DNA from: Megascapheus bottae
Lineage: Eukaryota > Chordata > Mammalia > Rodentia > Geomyidae
Reading direction: 5' to 3'
Length of the DNA: 64,000 nucleotides
Assembly (NCBI GenBank): GCA_024803745.1
Contig: JANJXV010000013.1
Location: forward strand, 9,238,001 to 9,302,000
The stretch's first letter is position 1; each line of letters begins with the position of its first letter. Under the pieces are notes generated by a model, which made no database searches, was not told where the DNA came from, and saw only the letters and a list, made by a program, of their open reading frames with translations. The position numbers were made by a program, and so were the translations under genes. Of the stretch, positions 32,507 to 44,084 are shown one piece after another.

Positions 32507-33299
32507 TGGCCCACCCAGCCTGAATCAGGTGCAGGGCTGGGGTTAATTGCAATCTCCATTTGCTGCTCCATTGGCTGGGGTGTTGGGGAAGTTGTTCTGT
32601 TCTCAGTGGTCCAAAGGCTATGATTTGTGCACAGTCACATGAGATGCCCCCCATTAGTGACCTGTCCTAGACCTCTGGATGGAAAGAAGGAAGTGCTAAG
32701 GGACTGTTTTATGGTGTTCATGATTCCTATGTTTGTGTTGGGCAGGGGAAAAACAGTGGGAGGTGGAAGGATGGCACACATACACATACCTCTGATTTGG
32801 TCCAAACAGATCATCTGTGTCTGAATCTTCTAGGTGATCTGAAGCCCTGAGCAATCTCCAAGGACCTTGTTAGACTTAGTGTCTTAGGTTGATCAGAGAA
32901 TGCTTCACAGTCCAACTGTCATTTCAGGCTAATTTGAAACTTGAGGTGTTGGAGGATGGAGGTATTGGTCAAAGGACACAAAGTTTGTTCAGAGGAATAA
33001 GTTTTCATGGTCAATTTGCAGTCATGACCTTTATCCGTGCAAACTGAGAATTCAGTATTTTAAATAAATGATGCTAAAAACTGGAAGTTTTTCAGGTTTG
33101 GTAATATTTTTATATAAACTGCTGGCTGACCATTGGTAATCCAATAAATCTGAACTCCTAATATGCTCCAAACCCCTACATGATGCTCAAAAGTTGAGGT
33201 TTTCTGAACATTCCAACTTTTCAGAGGAGGGTTGTTCAAGCTGTATGAGTTTCAAACTTGTTAAAAGGGCAGACTTAAATGCTTCCCTCTCATCCCAGT
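32507..33299. other. Intronic sequence, nothing recognised
   Basis: No repeat or exon supported. Confidence 0.5.
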
Positions 33300-33440
33300 A
33301 AAGTGTGTGGGGTGACCAACACGTCTTGATTTCATCCTTCCACAATGAATGTACATGTTTATCAAACTATCCCATTATACCCCACAAATTTACATAGTTA
33401 TTTGTCCATTAAAAGGGAATTTAAAATCGATTATAAATCT
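33300..33440 (+). mobile_element. L1 3' tail fragment
   Basis: 'gtacatgtttatcaaactatcccattataccccacaaatttacatag' and 'ttgtccattaaaag' match the terminal part of old L1 3' UTRs. Confidence 0.6.
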
Positions 33441-33454
33441 AGGGACATGAGTCA

Positions 33455-33535
33455 AGGTAAGGGGTTGCCTAGGAGCATCTCGAAGGCCCTGGGTTTGATT
33501 CCCACTGGTGCAAATAAATAAGTAAATTGTGAAAT
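33455..33535 (+). mobile_element. ID-like monomer
   Basis: 'ggttgcctaggagcatctcgaaggccctgggtttgattccc' carries the B box and an A-rich end. Confidence 0.5.
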
Positions 33536-34622
33536 GTAAAAGCTTGAGGTTTCACCCTAGCTTCAGCCTGACTTTGTGAAGGGCTGACCTCAGATCCCTT
33601 AGGCCAGTTTTGGGTCTGCAGCCCTGTTTCCCAAGGCCCAGAGAAAGGGTAGGAGAAAATGAAGGGAAAGAATGCACAGCTGCCTCCTAGGATAAAGAGG
33701 CTTAGAAGCAGGTCATTAAGAGGCTCCACCTGAGTCCCGACTAGGTCTTAGCCATGAGGAGTGACCCCACATTGTATGCATCAGCCCCTGGGCTGTCTTG
33801 CTGAACCAGGCCAGCCTTGCAGGGTTTTTTTGTCTGTGGGAAGCCCAGCAATAGGTCTGCAGGAGCTCCTGGAATCCATGGGTCTGACCCCACAACCCTC
33901 CACCCCTCAACCCACCCCAGCCAAACGAGGCCTGGGAAGGATGTTGGGAAGGAGAGCTGCAGCGCCCCCTACTGGCTTCCAGCTCCCATTTCTGGAGCCT
34001 AGTGATTTCTGCCCAGGATATCAGGGGCAACCGGATGGGAGCAGGTCAGAGCCCTAGGGCTTGCATGGCTTAGTCCAGGTAAACTACGCAAAGCCCAAAT
34101 CCCAGATCATCTTAAGCGTCGGATGAGAACTCATCCCTTAAAGAGCCTGCTACTATATACATCCACATATATATGCTGCCACCCCTCCCTCAGATTCTCC
34201 CAGGAAGCCTATGTATTTGCTGGAGCTGTGGGAGGGGCCAATCACTGCCTGGTGGCCCTGTTACCTCCTCTCATCCCCATCGGTCCTGGTGGGGCTGGTG
34301 ACCTCTCAGCCTCTGGAGAAGCTTTCCTTCCCAGCTCACATCAAGACCTAGGCCCAGCCAGTAGATCACCTCTCCACACACTGAACCACCTCACCAAATT
34401 GAAGGGCAGCACCAAGCGTGAGTCGTGAAGAGCAGGGTGTGTTGGAGGGATCTGGAGTATTACATCCTTTCTATTCCCCTCAGTTTTCTCACTGAAAGAA
34501 TAGTTTAAATGAAGTCAGCATCTTTCATCTTCTGAAAAATTTTATAGAATGAAATAGGAAAGTGTTTTTTTGAGGGTTTTTTTTTTTGGTCCAAGTAATG
34601 AGAAAATACTGAATTAAATCCT
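33536..34622. other. Intronic sequence, nothing recognised
   Basis: GC-rich 33720-34060 gives overlapping frames on both strands without family resemblance. Confidence 0.5.
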
Positions 34623-34817
34623 GGGGCCGGGAATTTGGCCTAGTGGTTAAAGTGCTTGCCTAGCATGCATGAAGACCCGGGTTCGATTCCTCGGTACCAC
34701 ATACATAGAAAAAAGCCGGAAGTGGTGCTGAGGCTCAAGTGGTAGAGCTCTAGCCTTGAGAAAGTCCAAAGACAGTGCTTAGGCCCTGAGCTCAAGCCCA
34801 GGACTGGCAAAAAAAAA
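34623..34817 (+). mobile_element. Family A composite SINE, young
   Basis: Complete dimer of the 'gtggttaaagtgc' subtype with a 9-A tail. It is very close to the copies at 29950 and 62845. Confidence 0.95.
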
Positions 34818-35124
34818 TCCATTTAAACAAGTTTCTCCTCTGCGGGACTTCTCAGAGCTTTAAGATGTTCATGTGTGTGTTCGCAGATAAAACTACCAGC
34901 TTAAGATACATTTTCGTCATCTATTGGACAACAGGACCTTTCCTTCTCAGAGCATCTGGCTGGACCAGTGTTCTAATTCATTTAGTAATAACTGAGCCAA
35001 ATGTCCTGCAGGCTCTAATCTACACCTGGGATTCTGCTGCTCTCAGTACTAGCATTCACAAGAAAAAAGGCCCACAATGATGAAAGTAATAACAGCGTTG
35101 AGAGTTTAATAGCTGCTGGTGGTT

Positions 35125-35295
35125 ATGAGCACCCAGGAAGAGGGCTAAGCACTTTGGCGATGTGATCTCATTTGCTCTTCCTGTAACACTTTGAAGCAGA
35201 ATTTTATTATCTTCATTGCATGGGGGAAAAACATAGCTATAGCCCAAAGAAGCTGCAGAGGTCACCCTGCTAGCAAGATGGGATAACAAGTCAGT
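35125..35295 (-). mobile_element. MIR SINE
   Basis: 'gggctaagcactttggcgatgtgatctcatttgctcttcctgtaacac', 'tattatcttcattgcatggggg' and 'gaggtcaccctgctagcaagatgggataac' give antisense MIR in order. Confidence 0.75.
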
Positions 35296-35299
35296 GCCA

Positions 35300-35560
35300 C
35301 ATAACTCTATAAAATCTTGACTGATTTAGCCTTAGTTATTCTGGTGAATTTTCTCCATAACAAGATGCACAGGTTGTTTGTTCTTTTGAAGATTTCTTGT
35401 TATGGTGACACATGATCGTTTTCCATAAAGTCATACATAATAAAGCACACACCACTCACATTATTGTATATTCCATGAGAACTGAATTACATCCGAATTA
35501 AGCTTTTGTTGGGTGGTAATGACATATCAGATGAGCATGAAATGTTTCAGCTTTTGATAG
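35300..35560. promoter_or_regulatory. Candidate conserved block with 11-bp inverted repeat
   Basis: ccataacaaga (35355-35365) and tcttgttatgg (35395-35405) are perfect inverted repeats 29 bases apart. The arms are SOX-like (AACAA). 'ggtaatgacatatcagatgagc' follows. The block is repeat-free. Confidence 0.25.
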
Positions 35561-36229
35561 TAGGAAGGGTTCCATTAAGTCGATCTCTCTTTGATTGCCC
35601 ACGGAACCTGAAGTGCAGCTGTACTCATGGATGATCCACATGCAAAGGAGATGGGAAGGTAGACTAACAAAGCCTTAACCTCTCTATCCCTTCCAGATCT
35701 GGACCTCCCCAAACCTGACACCTCCATGGTGACTGAATGTCCATTCATGAGCAAGTTCACTTCACCTCTCAGCTACAGTTTCGTCATTTTCAAAACTGTA
35801 TGCCAGGGCTAGGTTGCTCATTACAAGTGGTTTTATAAGTAGTCTGTAATCCAGCTGCTTGTAAGGCAGATATCAGGAGGATAGAGGTTGGATGCCAGCT
35901 CTGGGGGAATAATGTGTGCATTCACACATCTCATTCTTGATTCTCTTCATTCTCCCTCTTTTCTTCCTTCCCTTCTGACCTCATCATCTTCCTCTACTCC
36001 ATCCAATTCTCTCTCATCATGCACCCCGCTTTCTCTCCTTTTCCACTGATGAAAACTTGGATCCCTCTTTCACAGCAGGGCCCTATTCCACAGGCCATGT
36101 TAGCTACAAAAAACATCATAGTAGGCCCAGTGTTATGGAATACAAAGAATCTAAAAACCTCTGCTGAGAGCCCAGAGGTACAGATACACAATGGCCTTTA
36201 ATCCACATTAAAATGTGTTGGCATTCCCA
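35561..36229. other. Intronic sequence, possible B1 scrap
   Basis: 35805-35905 has a B1-like look ('tctgtaatccagctgcttgtaaggcagat'). The rest is unassigned. Confidence 0.4.
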
Positions 36230-36345
36230 TTTGCCGGATAGGAAAGCTGAGCCTCCACAATGATTAACTGACACAACAGTAAGTTATTGTGTCAGCCAAG
36301 CTAGGACTTAAACTCAGGTCTCTCTTCCCCTATTGTCCAAGCCCT
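36230..36345 (-). mobile_element. MIR SINE
   Basis: 'cccatttgccggataggaaagctgagcc' through 'gctaggacttaaactcaggtctc' is antisense MIR core. Confidence 0.75.
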
Positions 36346-36499
36346 TTGCTCACTTGCATTTGAGTCAGTGAAAATTTGGAGGTCTCCACTGAGGCAGCAT
36401 TGGTGGACAAACAGGTGCTCAGAGATGCAGATTGATAAACAGGAAATGCAAAGTACAAACCCCAGCAACTTCCATCTACCAGAGCATCGACCCTGCCTC

Positions 36500-36730
36500 C
36501 ACACACGACCTTGCATCCATCAATAGTAATTGTCAACAGTATCGACGGTGGTGGAGGCTTTTGCTGAGGTCACAGGGCTGCTGCATGCGGCCGCCATCAA
36601 TAATAACATTTATGGGGTCCATTAAAGCCAATTTTTACCCCTGAAAGTTAATGTCAGCAGCTTTTATGTCACTGCTTAATATCTAAAATAAATACAAAAT
36701 TGACTGGGTAATGTAAATATAAATCTTTCT
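36500..36730. promoter_or_regulatory. Candidate conserved non-coding block
   Basis: Repeat-free, with 'gcggccgccatcaataataac', 'atttatggggtccattaaagcc' and 'gactgggtaatgtaaatataaatc'. HOX/PBX-like ATCAATAA and TTTATGG motifs sit next to a CpG-containing GCGGCCGC site. Confidence 0.3.
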
Positions 36731-37119
36731 CCTTGGGTATCAGAAAGAGCCAACTGGGCAGGAGGGTTAGCAGGTAGCAGGCTGGTACCAATGAGCAGAA
36801 GCTGTCATGCCAGTCACACAGTCAGCGGTCAGTTTTTAGGGGCCTGATGCTGAAAGAGGAGGTTCATCTCCAGTCACGGGGTCGGCATGACACAGTGTCT
36901 CTCCTGCAGGTTTGTTCTGCTTCCTTCTGCAATCTGTGCTATGGCCGTGCTGAGTTCCTCCAGGATTCCAGGCTTGGTTTTGTTCTAGATGTAGAAACTA
37001 GACAACTAGTGGAGGAGGTGGACATGCAACCAGCTGTGGGCCTAGACTATAGCAGAGGTGTCAGGAGACTGGAAGGATACTCGTTTCTGAATCCACCAGG
37101 GAAACCTGGCCTCTTATCC
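36731..37119. other. Intronic sequence, nothing recognised
   Basis: No repeat or exon supported. Confidence 0.45.
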
Positions 37120-37200
37120 TAGTTGTCCCAGTCCTAGCTCTGAGATCTTGAGAAATTTACTGCCACCTCTCTGATCCAGGGTTTCTTCATTTACAAAACA
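37120..37200 (+). mobile_element. MIR remnant
   Basis: 'cctagctctgagatcttgagaaatttactgccacctctctgatccagggtttcttcatttac' is sense MIR. Confidence 0.6.
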
Positions 37201-37202
37201 AT

Positions 37203-37430
37203 ATGCCAGACTAGTAATCTCAATTACTTGTGAGGCAGAGATCCGGAGGCTCAGGCTGGCCCTGGGTAATAAAGGAGTGTGCAAGGGCACGCGCACGTAC
37301 ACACACACACACCTCTGTCTGAAAAATAAAAAGAGGGTGTGGAGGGGAGGCCTGTGGGTGGTGTGGTTCAAGTAAAAGGCCCTGAGTTCAAACCCCATAG
37401 AATCTCAATAAATAAATAAAACCAAACAAA
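37203..37430 (+). mobile_element. Old B1-ID composite SINE with internal CA/CG patch
   Basis: 'tagtaatctcaattacttgtgaggcagag' (B1-like) precedes a CACACA patch and then 'ggcctgtgggtggtgtggttcaagtaaaaggccctgagttcaaaccccata' with an AAATA tail. Confidence 0.55.
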
Positions 37431-37439
37431 AAAATAAAA

Positions 37440-37630
37440 CACATATGCCTGAGATCACCAGGGGCTAGGAGAGGGATAATATAATGGGAAGTTACTGTTT
37501 GCTGATTACGGAGGTCTGGTTTGGGATAACGAGGTTCTAGAGATGAGTGTTGGTAGTGATGGGATGAAGATGTAAATATAGTGATGCCACTGAGCTGTAC
37601 ACTTCAAACTGGTTACAGCATTCCACATGA
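37440..37630 (+). mobile_element. L1 3' UTR fragment, old
   Basis: 'caccaggggctaggagagggataatataatgggaag', 'ttctagagatgagtgttggtag' and 'gatgccactgagctgtacacttcaaactggtta' are the standard L1M 3' UTR landmarks in order. Confidence 0.85.
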
Positions 37631-38460
37631 TGTCCAGTTTCTCACACTGCATGCCATCTCCCTTCCTTGAGATGTCTGCCCGAGTCTTTGCCACCCTGAT
37701 CGAGCTACTTCTGAATTCATGCTAGGTCTTGATGATAGTTACTTCGAGAGCTGTGGATGACAGCCAGGGAGCCTCCATGAGGCCTGGAGAGTACAGACAC
37801 CCATTCCTTCACTCCATTCATGGTGGGCATCTGATAGAGAGAGCCTTCCCAAGAGAGGCAGTTGCCTAAGCTAGAGCTTGGAGGGGTGCAGAGGCCCAGA
37901 AGCCTAGGAACTCATGAAAAAAAAAATCCCTTTGCTTTTATCCTAGGGGCCAATCAAGAAATTCACTTAGAAAAGAGCCAATAAACAGAGTCACACTTGT
38001 TCCCAAATTATCAGACAGCCTGATATCAAAAGGGAAATTATTAGTTCATTTTATTTCAAGTCTAAATTCCTAGAAGATGCAGATAGTCCCAAAGTACAAG
38101 AGCCATTGCCAATGTTATTGTTTACCCTCTTCCCTCTCCTGCCCCTTGTTCAAAAATCTGTAAGAAAATCACTAAGTTCTCAATGGTTAGAGGGCTGTAG
38201 CTACCCAATTCATTGTCCAAAGAGACATCACTTTCTAGAATGGGAACTTGAACCCAATAGCTAGAGGCAACCTCATATTCCTCTGCTTTGTAATGAGGCA
38301 TGTCGAGGTACCTGATGTTTTTAGGGAATTTGTTTTCTACATAAACTCTAAGTGCCAGGAGCAGGCCAGGAAAGGCCTGGTACAGACAGACCGTCTGAGA
38401 ATCTGTGAACTAGAGGAGACCTTAAGAGATAACAAGCCCCTTGACTCTTTACCTGTTCTT
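37631..38460. other. Intronic sequence, nothing recognised
   Basis: No repeat or exon supported. Confidence 0.5.
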
Positions 38461-38464
38461 ACTT

Positions 38465-38548
38465 TTACATCTCTGAAGACACAGATTTGAAGAGGTTAGG
38501 TGATTTGTTGGCAGGGTCACAGCTAATACATGGCAGGGCACAGGTCTA
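38465..38548 (-). mobile_element. MIR remnant
   Basis: 'gaagaggttaggtgatttgttggcagggtcacagctaatacatggcagggc' is antisense MIR core. Confidence 0.7.
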
Positions 38549-38553
38549 AGCCC

Positions 38554-38982
38554 TGTTAAGATTTGAATATGAAATGTCTCCCTGTAAATTCATGTCCTGG
38601 AGTGTTGGTTTTGCTAGCTGAGGAGGCTGTTAGGAAGTGATTGGATCTTAAGAGCTCTGACCTATCCTATATCAGTAGATGTATCCCTTCACAGTTATTA
38701 ATGCATAATCTGATAGGCAATAGTAGAAGGTGCTAGAAAGATGGGGTTTAGTTGGAGATCCTAGTTATTAGAATCTCTCCTATATCTTGCCCTAGCCTCT
38801 TTCCATTTTCCTCTCTGCTTCCATATCCTCCCCTACCACACCCTCTCACCACCGTGATGCACTGCTCAAGTGCATGGAGCCAAGCAACCATGAACTGAAC
38901 CCTCTGAAGCCTTAAGGAAATATAGCCTTAAAGTTGCATCTGTCAGGTGTCCAGTCACCATAAGATATAAGTAACTAACACA
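38554..38982 (+). mobile_element. Solo LTR-like element, MaLR/MLT type
   Basis: It starts tgttaagatttgaatatg and ends agtaactaacaca, with TG...CA ends. Internal 'gtcctggagtgttgg' and 'catggagccaagcaaccatgaactgaa' are as in mammalian MaLR-type LTRs. The flanking pentamers agccc/aggcc match at 4 of 5. No coding part. The subfamily name is uncertain. Confidence 0.55.
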
Positions 38983-38989
38983 AGGCCAT

Positions 38990-39514
38990 ATCTACCTCCT
39001 TCAATTACCCATTATCTTTCTTGATCACTCTACAGTTCCTACTGTCTTGAAGAGATGTTTTTATTAGGTTCATAAAAGATATAAGATCTAGGATATTCAT
39101 TCTGGCTGTATCTAGAACATATATTTGTCAATGTTAAAAATAATCCAGAAATTAAAAAATAATAATCTAGAAAATAAACTGAATCCATAACCTGTCAAGT
39201 CTGACCAGGGCCTAGACATCAGACAAGAATATTTTCAAACTCTGATCTACTTAAGGAAAGAGAAAGAAAAAAAGTCCAGCCAGCAAATAGCTATGGTTTC
39301 ATTGAGGAAGAGCCAGTCCTGGGCTCTGAGAGGTGAGAAGGATTTTTTACAGGTTAATGAAGAAGAAAGGGCACTTTATGTGGGTAATAGAAGCTATGTA
39401 ACCATATGTGTACATGAATACCGTGAAGCCATGTAACCATGTGTGATTGGAAATATGGAGAGGGGCAGAGGAAGAATGTGCTAGGTAAGGATGGTATGTA
39501 AAGTGGCTTGTCTG
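38990..39514. other. Intronic sequence, nothing recognised
   Basis: A/T-rich; no repeat or exon supported. Confidence 0.45.
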
Positions 39515-39600
39515 TCACTTATTTTGTGAGTGCCTACTATCTTGTGGGTACCATGTTAAATGTTGGATCCCAGCAGTGATCAAAACGAACAAAGCATCCC
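39515..39600 (+). mobile_element. L2-like fragment
   Basis: 'gtgagtgcctactatcttgtgggtaccatgttaaatgttggatcccagcagtgatcaaaac' follows the L2 tail. Confidence 0.6.
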
Positions 39601-39603
39601 ATT

Positions 39604-39990
39604 CTTTTTTTTTTCTTCCTTTTTTGTTTTTTATTGTAATTAGTAAAAGGGTTACATGATATTTGCCAGATAGAAGGTGCATTAATTCACATACATTGAT
39701 ACCCTTTCACAGGTATTGGTACCCATTTCCCTCCCCCCCCACACCTCCCTCCCGTCTTGGTTTTCCCCCCTTCCCTATCAAATTTCAAATATCCAAATAC
39801 AAATAAATTCAATATATCAGATAACAAAGTGAGATACTATACCAATATGAGATAACCAAGTGATAGCAAAGGAGATGAGAGACAACATAGTACATTAAGG
39901 ACAACAATCATTCATAATGGAGATTGCATTCTAGTGTAAGGACTGATGTTGATAAAATTAAGAGCCTGCTACATTACATGGAATTTTTTT
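39604..39990 (-). mobile_element. Unassigned retroelement-like segment headed by poly-T
   Basis: It begins with a T-rich head (39604-39640), then 'attgtaattagtaaaagggttacatgatattt', a C-rich patch and an A-rich body. The T head suggests an antisense 3' end of a LINE or other retrocopy. No target duplication found. Confidence 0.35.
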
Positions 39991-40229
39991 AAAAGATGAT
40001 ACACATTCTGGCAACAGAGAGAGGAGAGTTGCTCTTTTAATTGGGGTAGCCAGAGGAGACTTCCAGGAAAAGTGCTATTTGAGCAAAGCTTTACCAAAAG
40101 GAAGGGGGTCTGGCAGACAGAATGGCAGGTGCAAGTGTCTTAAAGCAGAATATGCAAGCTTTGTCTGAACAACAGCAAAAAAAAGACCATGATGCCTGGA
40201 GTAGTGGAAGAGGCCAAAAAGGTGACATG

Positions 40230-40391
40230 CGGGACCAGGAGTTTAGCCTAGTGGTAGAGTGCTTGCCTAGCATGCACAAGGACCCAGGTTTAATTCCTCA
40301 CATATATAGAAAAAAGACGGAAATGCTGTGGCTCAAGTGGTAGAGCTCTAGCCTTGAGAAAGCCCGAGGACAGTGCTCAGGCCCTGAGTTG
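40230..40391 (+). mobile_element. Family A composite SINE, 3' end missing
   Basis: Left unit, shortened linker and right unit stop at 'ggccctgagtt' with no poly-A. Confidence 0.88.
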
Positions 40392-41708
40392 CTTGTGACA
40401 TGGGGGTAGGTGTACAAGCAAGCTGTGATCAGCCTTGCCCCAGAGGCCTCTGACTGAAGATGAACAGAATCTGACCAAGACTTAGCAGGATTATTCTGCA
40501 TGCTCAGTTGAGAGGAAACCCTAGAGAACAAAGATCAAAGTAGAGGGCTTCTGTAGCAACCCAAGAAACAGGGAGCTTACATGGGGCAAGCCTATAGGCA
40601 GCCAGGGTTGAACCTAAGCCAGATCGTCTCTTCCATGCTCCCCTTAGGAAGGATTGAAGATGACCTCAATACACAGGTTCTATGACCAAAATGATTCCCA
40701 GGTTCTTGTAGAAAGAATGCACGCTTGAACCTTCACCTGGTCCACAGCTCTCTGCAGTCCAGTTACCTGGTCCTTCAGCCTTTGGTCTGCCCCACCCTCT
40801 TTCATTGTACTTCACAGCTTTGTTGATGAGTTGGTCCTCATGCCATCCTGCTGAATGTCATCTTGGTTTCTGATCTTGCTGCCTCAACCTTTGCCCTGTC
40901 TTCCATGTGAGACACTTGATACGGTCTTGTTTTGTTGTGATGTTGCCTTCCCTTTAGACATATTTCCAGCCCATCCTGCTCAGCTATGTCTCAGTCTTAA
41001 TCTGCATTAATGAAGGAGTCCTGGGGCCTCCTCTCCAGAGCACCACCTTTGCTGAAACTTTCTATGGTCTGGGACCCACTGATATTGCTGTTCTTAAAAA
41101 GTTCTTATAAGTCCTCACCCAGTTCTGTGAGCAGTAGTAATCTAGTCACACCTTGATTCTGAACTATAAAGTCAGGAGAGACAAAGAGATTCCAAGCCAT
41201 GCTAAATTAAGATAGATTGCATTCTTGAAACTCAGTTAAGACCTGCTGTGTGTGCAGAGAGGTGCAGCAAACAAGAATTTTGCTTTTAATTTGCTCGCAA
41301 ACCTGACTCTCAATTCTAGTGGAAGCAACGGTGTGCACAATGAAAAAATACCTTCCAAAAGATGTGTCGGAGGTGTCTTCCCCCTCCACTCCAGAGAGAG
41401 CACACTTTGGAGAAGAATAACCAGTGGTGGGGAAAGAGCATTCTGTGAATGGGAGCACAGTTCCAGGGCAGCAAGTGATACCCAGGGACACATCAAGTTT
41501 AGTATTCGTCTCATCGCCAGTCCTATGAAGATCCTGGACTAAGCACTTCTCTCTGAAGATTTATTTCCCCCCATCAACCAGAGAGGCTCTTGGGAATCTC
41601 AGACAGTAGGGTACCTTGGGAAGAAATAGGTGAGGAAATCCCAGTCCAAATATACAGGTGATTTTTGTACAAATTCATGAAGCTGCTGAGTCTCAATTTC
41701 TTCATCCT
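40392..41708. other. Intronic sequence, nothing recognised
   Basis: 1.3 kb without a named repeat. Overlapping frames at 41207-41542 on both strands show no known family. Confidence 0.5.
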
Positions 41709-41906
41709 GGGGCCAGGAGTTTGGCCTATGGGTAGAGTGCTTGCCTAGCACACCCAAAGACCCAGGTTCAATTCCTTGGTACCTTGTACATAGAAAAGTC
41801 AGAAATGGTGCTGTGGCCCAAGTGGTAGAGCGCTAGCCTTGAGGAAAGTCCAAGGACAGTGCTCAGGCCCTGTGTTCAAGCTTCAGGAATAGCAAAACAA
41901 AACAAA
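41709..41906 (+). mobile_element. Family A composite SINE
   Basis: Complete dimer with a CAAAACAAAAC-type tail, followed by more A-rich sequence to 41940. Confidence 0.92.
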
Positions 41907-42282
41907 TCCAGAGAACAAACAAACAAAAAAGAAATAAACATTCCTAAGGTTATAATGGGAGCAGGAGATTGTGCCCAAGAACCAGGATACTATTTCTGAA
42001 ATTGTGGATTATCACCAGTCGAGCCATGAAATAATTACATAACTCAGTACCCCTTGTTGAAAAGAAAAATAAAATGGTGTGGAGAAGAGAGAACATAGGA
42101 CATAAAGTATGTTAGGTGTTGTCCTGTGAAATTTTTATTTCAATTATCTTTTTGTATGCAGAAAGATGTATGTCACTATAGATTCTCATTTATAAAGGAT
42201 TGAAATAAGGTACCTAGCATATAGGTGGATCTTGTAAATATCCATTTCCTTCCTATAGGATCTGTCAGCTCAAAAAATATTT

Positions 42283-42520
42283 TTTGTACCAGTAGTGGAG
42301 CTTGAACTTGGCAGGGGCATTAGTGCTCTTCATTGTCTACTCAAGATTGGTGTTCTACCATTTCACACCTCCACTTCTGGCTTTTCTTCTTCTTTTCTTT
42401 TTCTTCTTTTGCTGGTTATTTGGATAAAAGTCTCTTTATCTACAACTGCTGGCTTCGAATCTCAATCATCAGATCTCAGCCTCTTTAGTAGCTAGGATTG
42501 CCGATGTAAGCCACTGGTGA
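42283..42520 (-). mobile_element. Family B composite SINE with CTT-rich insert
   Basis: Antisense right unit, a (CTT)n-like patch at 42383-42412, then the B1 part ('cttcgaatctcaatcatcagatctcagcc'). A short duplication 'agccactggtgatc' lies just after. Confidence 0.7.
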
Positions 42521-44084
42521 TCAGCCACTGGTGATCAGATGTATGATTCATATGATGGTTTTGACCACAAACTGCCAGCCTACCAGGCTATGGCTTGCTT
42601 ACTGAGAGTGTATATCTGAGCAGGGTTCCACTGAAAGCAGACAGACTCTGGGACCTGATGCTCCGTTCTTGGCCCTGATCCCTCCTTTGTAAGGGGCCAT
42701 TGAATAATCAACCCCAGCAGATGAGCCATCACATAGAGATGGCTGTCCTTCCTTTGACTTCAGTGTGGAGGGGAGCATGTAAGCTCCCTTAAGGGGTGAA
42801 GGAGCTCTGGGACTCGCAATGGGTTTAACAACGTAAGGTGTAATACAAGGAGGGTAGCCACAATGATGAGTGGTATCCTGGGAATCAGGCTCCGAGAAAA
42901 ACCACCCAAAAGCCTCTTGATTGTATGTAACAAATAGACTGTCTGAAAACTCCAACAGCAGCAAGCCCAGCTTTCTCCAATGAGAACTTGGTCATGGCAA
43001 AGGGAACTATTGAGCTTGCAGAGCCTGAAGGAATAAAAGAGACAGGAACAGTGAGAAAGCTGCGTTCTATTATAGTGGGTGATGGTTCTGGATCACTGGC
43101 CCCCAACTTAGCCTATCTTCTGAAGTCAATAAGGCACCACAGAAAAGTCTTAAGCAGGGAGAGAGTAAATGAGGGTAAATCACTTTACCCTCAAGTGACA
43201 AGAACTCCCTTTACCATCGATGTCCAAGAAGTTCCACAGAATATTACCATAAGTCTGGCTAGAAACGACTTCCAGAATGCATTAGCCCTAACCAGTGAAA
43301 TATGATCTTGACTCACTAGTGATGTCTGGTCCTGCCCTTGCTAAGTTTGGCTTTTAAAAGATCTTTCATAATACTCACTACCTACTAAGGATCAGTTTGT
43401 TTACAAAGTCTGCTTGTACATATAGCATCCATCTTCTTATCTTGATAAAGTTGATTTAGTCTAATTTTCTTAGAGAATGAAGCTTGAGGAAAGTAGAAGA
43501 GAGATACCTCATTTGAGAGTATAATCTCAGAGCAGTAAGGGAAAGGGCAGTAAGGCTAAGGAAAGAAGTGGCTGAGGGTCTAGCAGATTCTCTAAAAGAC
43601 TCTGATGACAGTAGATAAGCTGTAATGATTACCATTTTTAACTCTTGCTCTCTCCTTCCCTCTGGCTTTACTTTGCCTCATTCTGTTGGCCCCTTCTCCA
43701 CTTCTTTGGATTCTACTCATCAATAATTGCAAGACTAATGCTTGCTATTTATGATATATTTGCAAGAAGACAGGCAATAGAGCTTTATTCTTTCATGTAA
43801 TTGCTATGATCTGCCTAGCAAACTATAAATGGTGAAATTGAGACCCCAAAAGTTGAAGTAAACTGCCCACCATGTACCTCCAGAGCTAAATACCACCAAA
43901 CCCAAGACTGTCTAAAGGTAAAGTTGTTACTACAGACCATACATAGTGTCAATTGTGGAGACTACAAGATAATACTACTGGAACAAATGATTGTTGATAT
44001 AATTATGTGTGTTAAAAATGTGTTAATACTCCAGACAAGCCCTTCCAGAAAAATACTAGTGACCCACACATAAGACTTCTGGTG
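42521..44084. other. Intronic sequence, nothing recognised
   Basis: Holds a 121-codon minus-strand frame (42599-42964) and a 105-codon plus frame (42988-43305). Neither shows a domain I know. It may be an old LTR or retrocopy. Otherwise A/T-rich. Confidence 0.4.
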
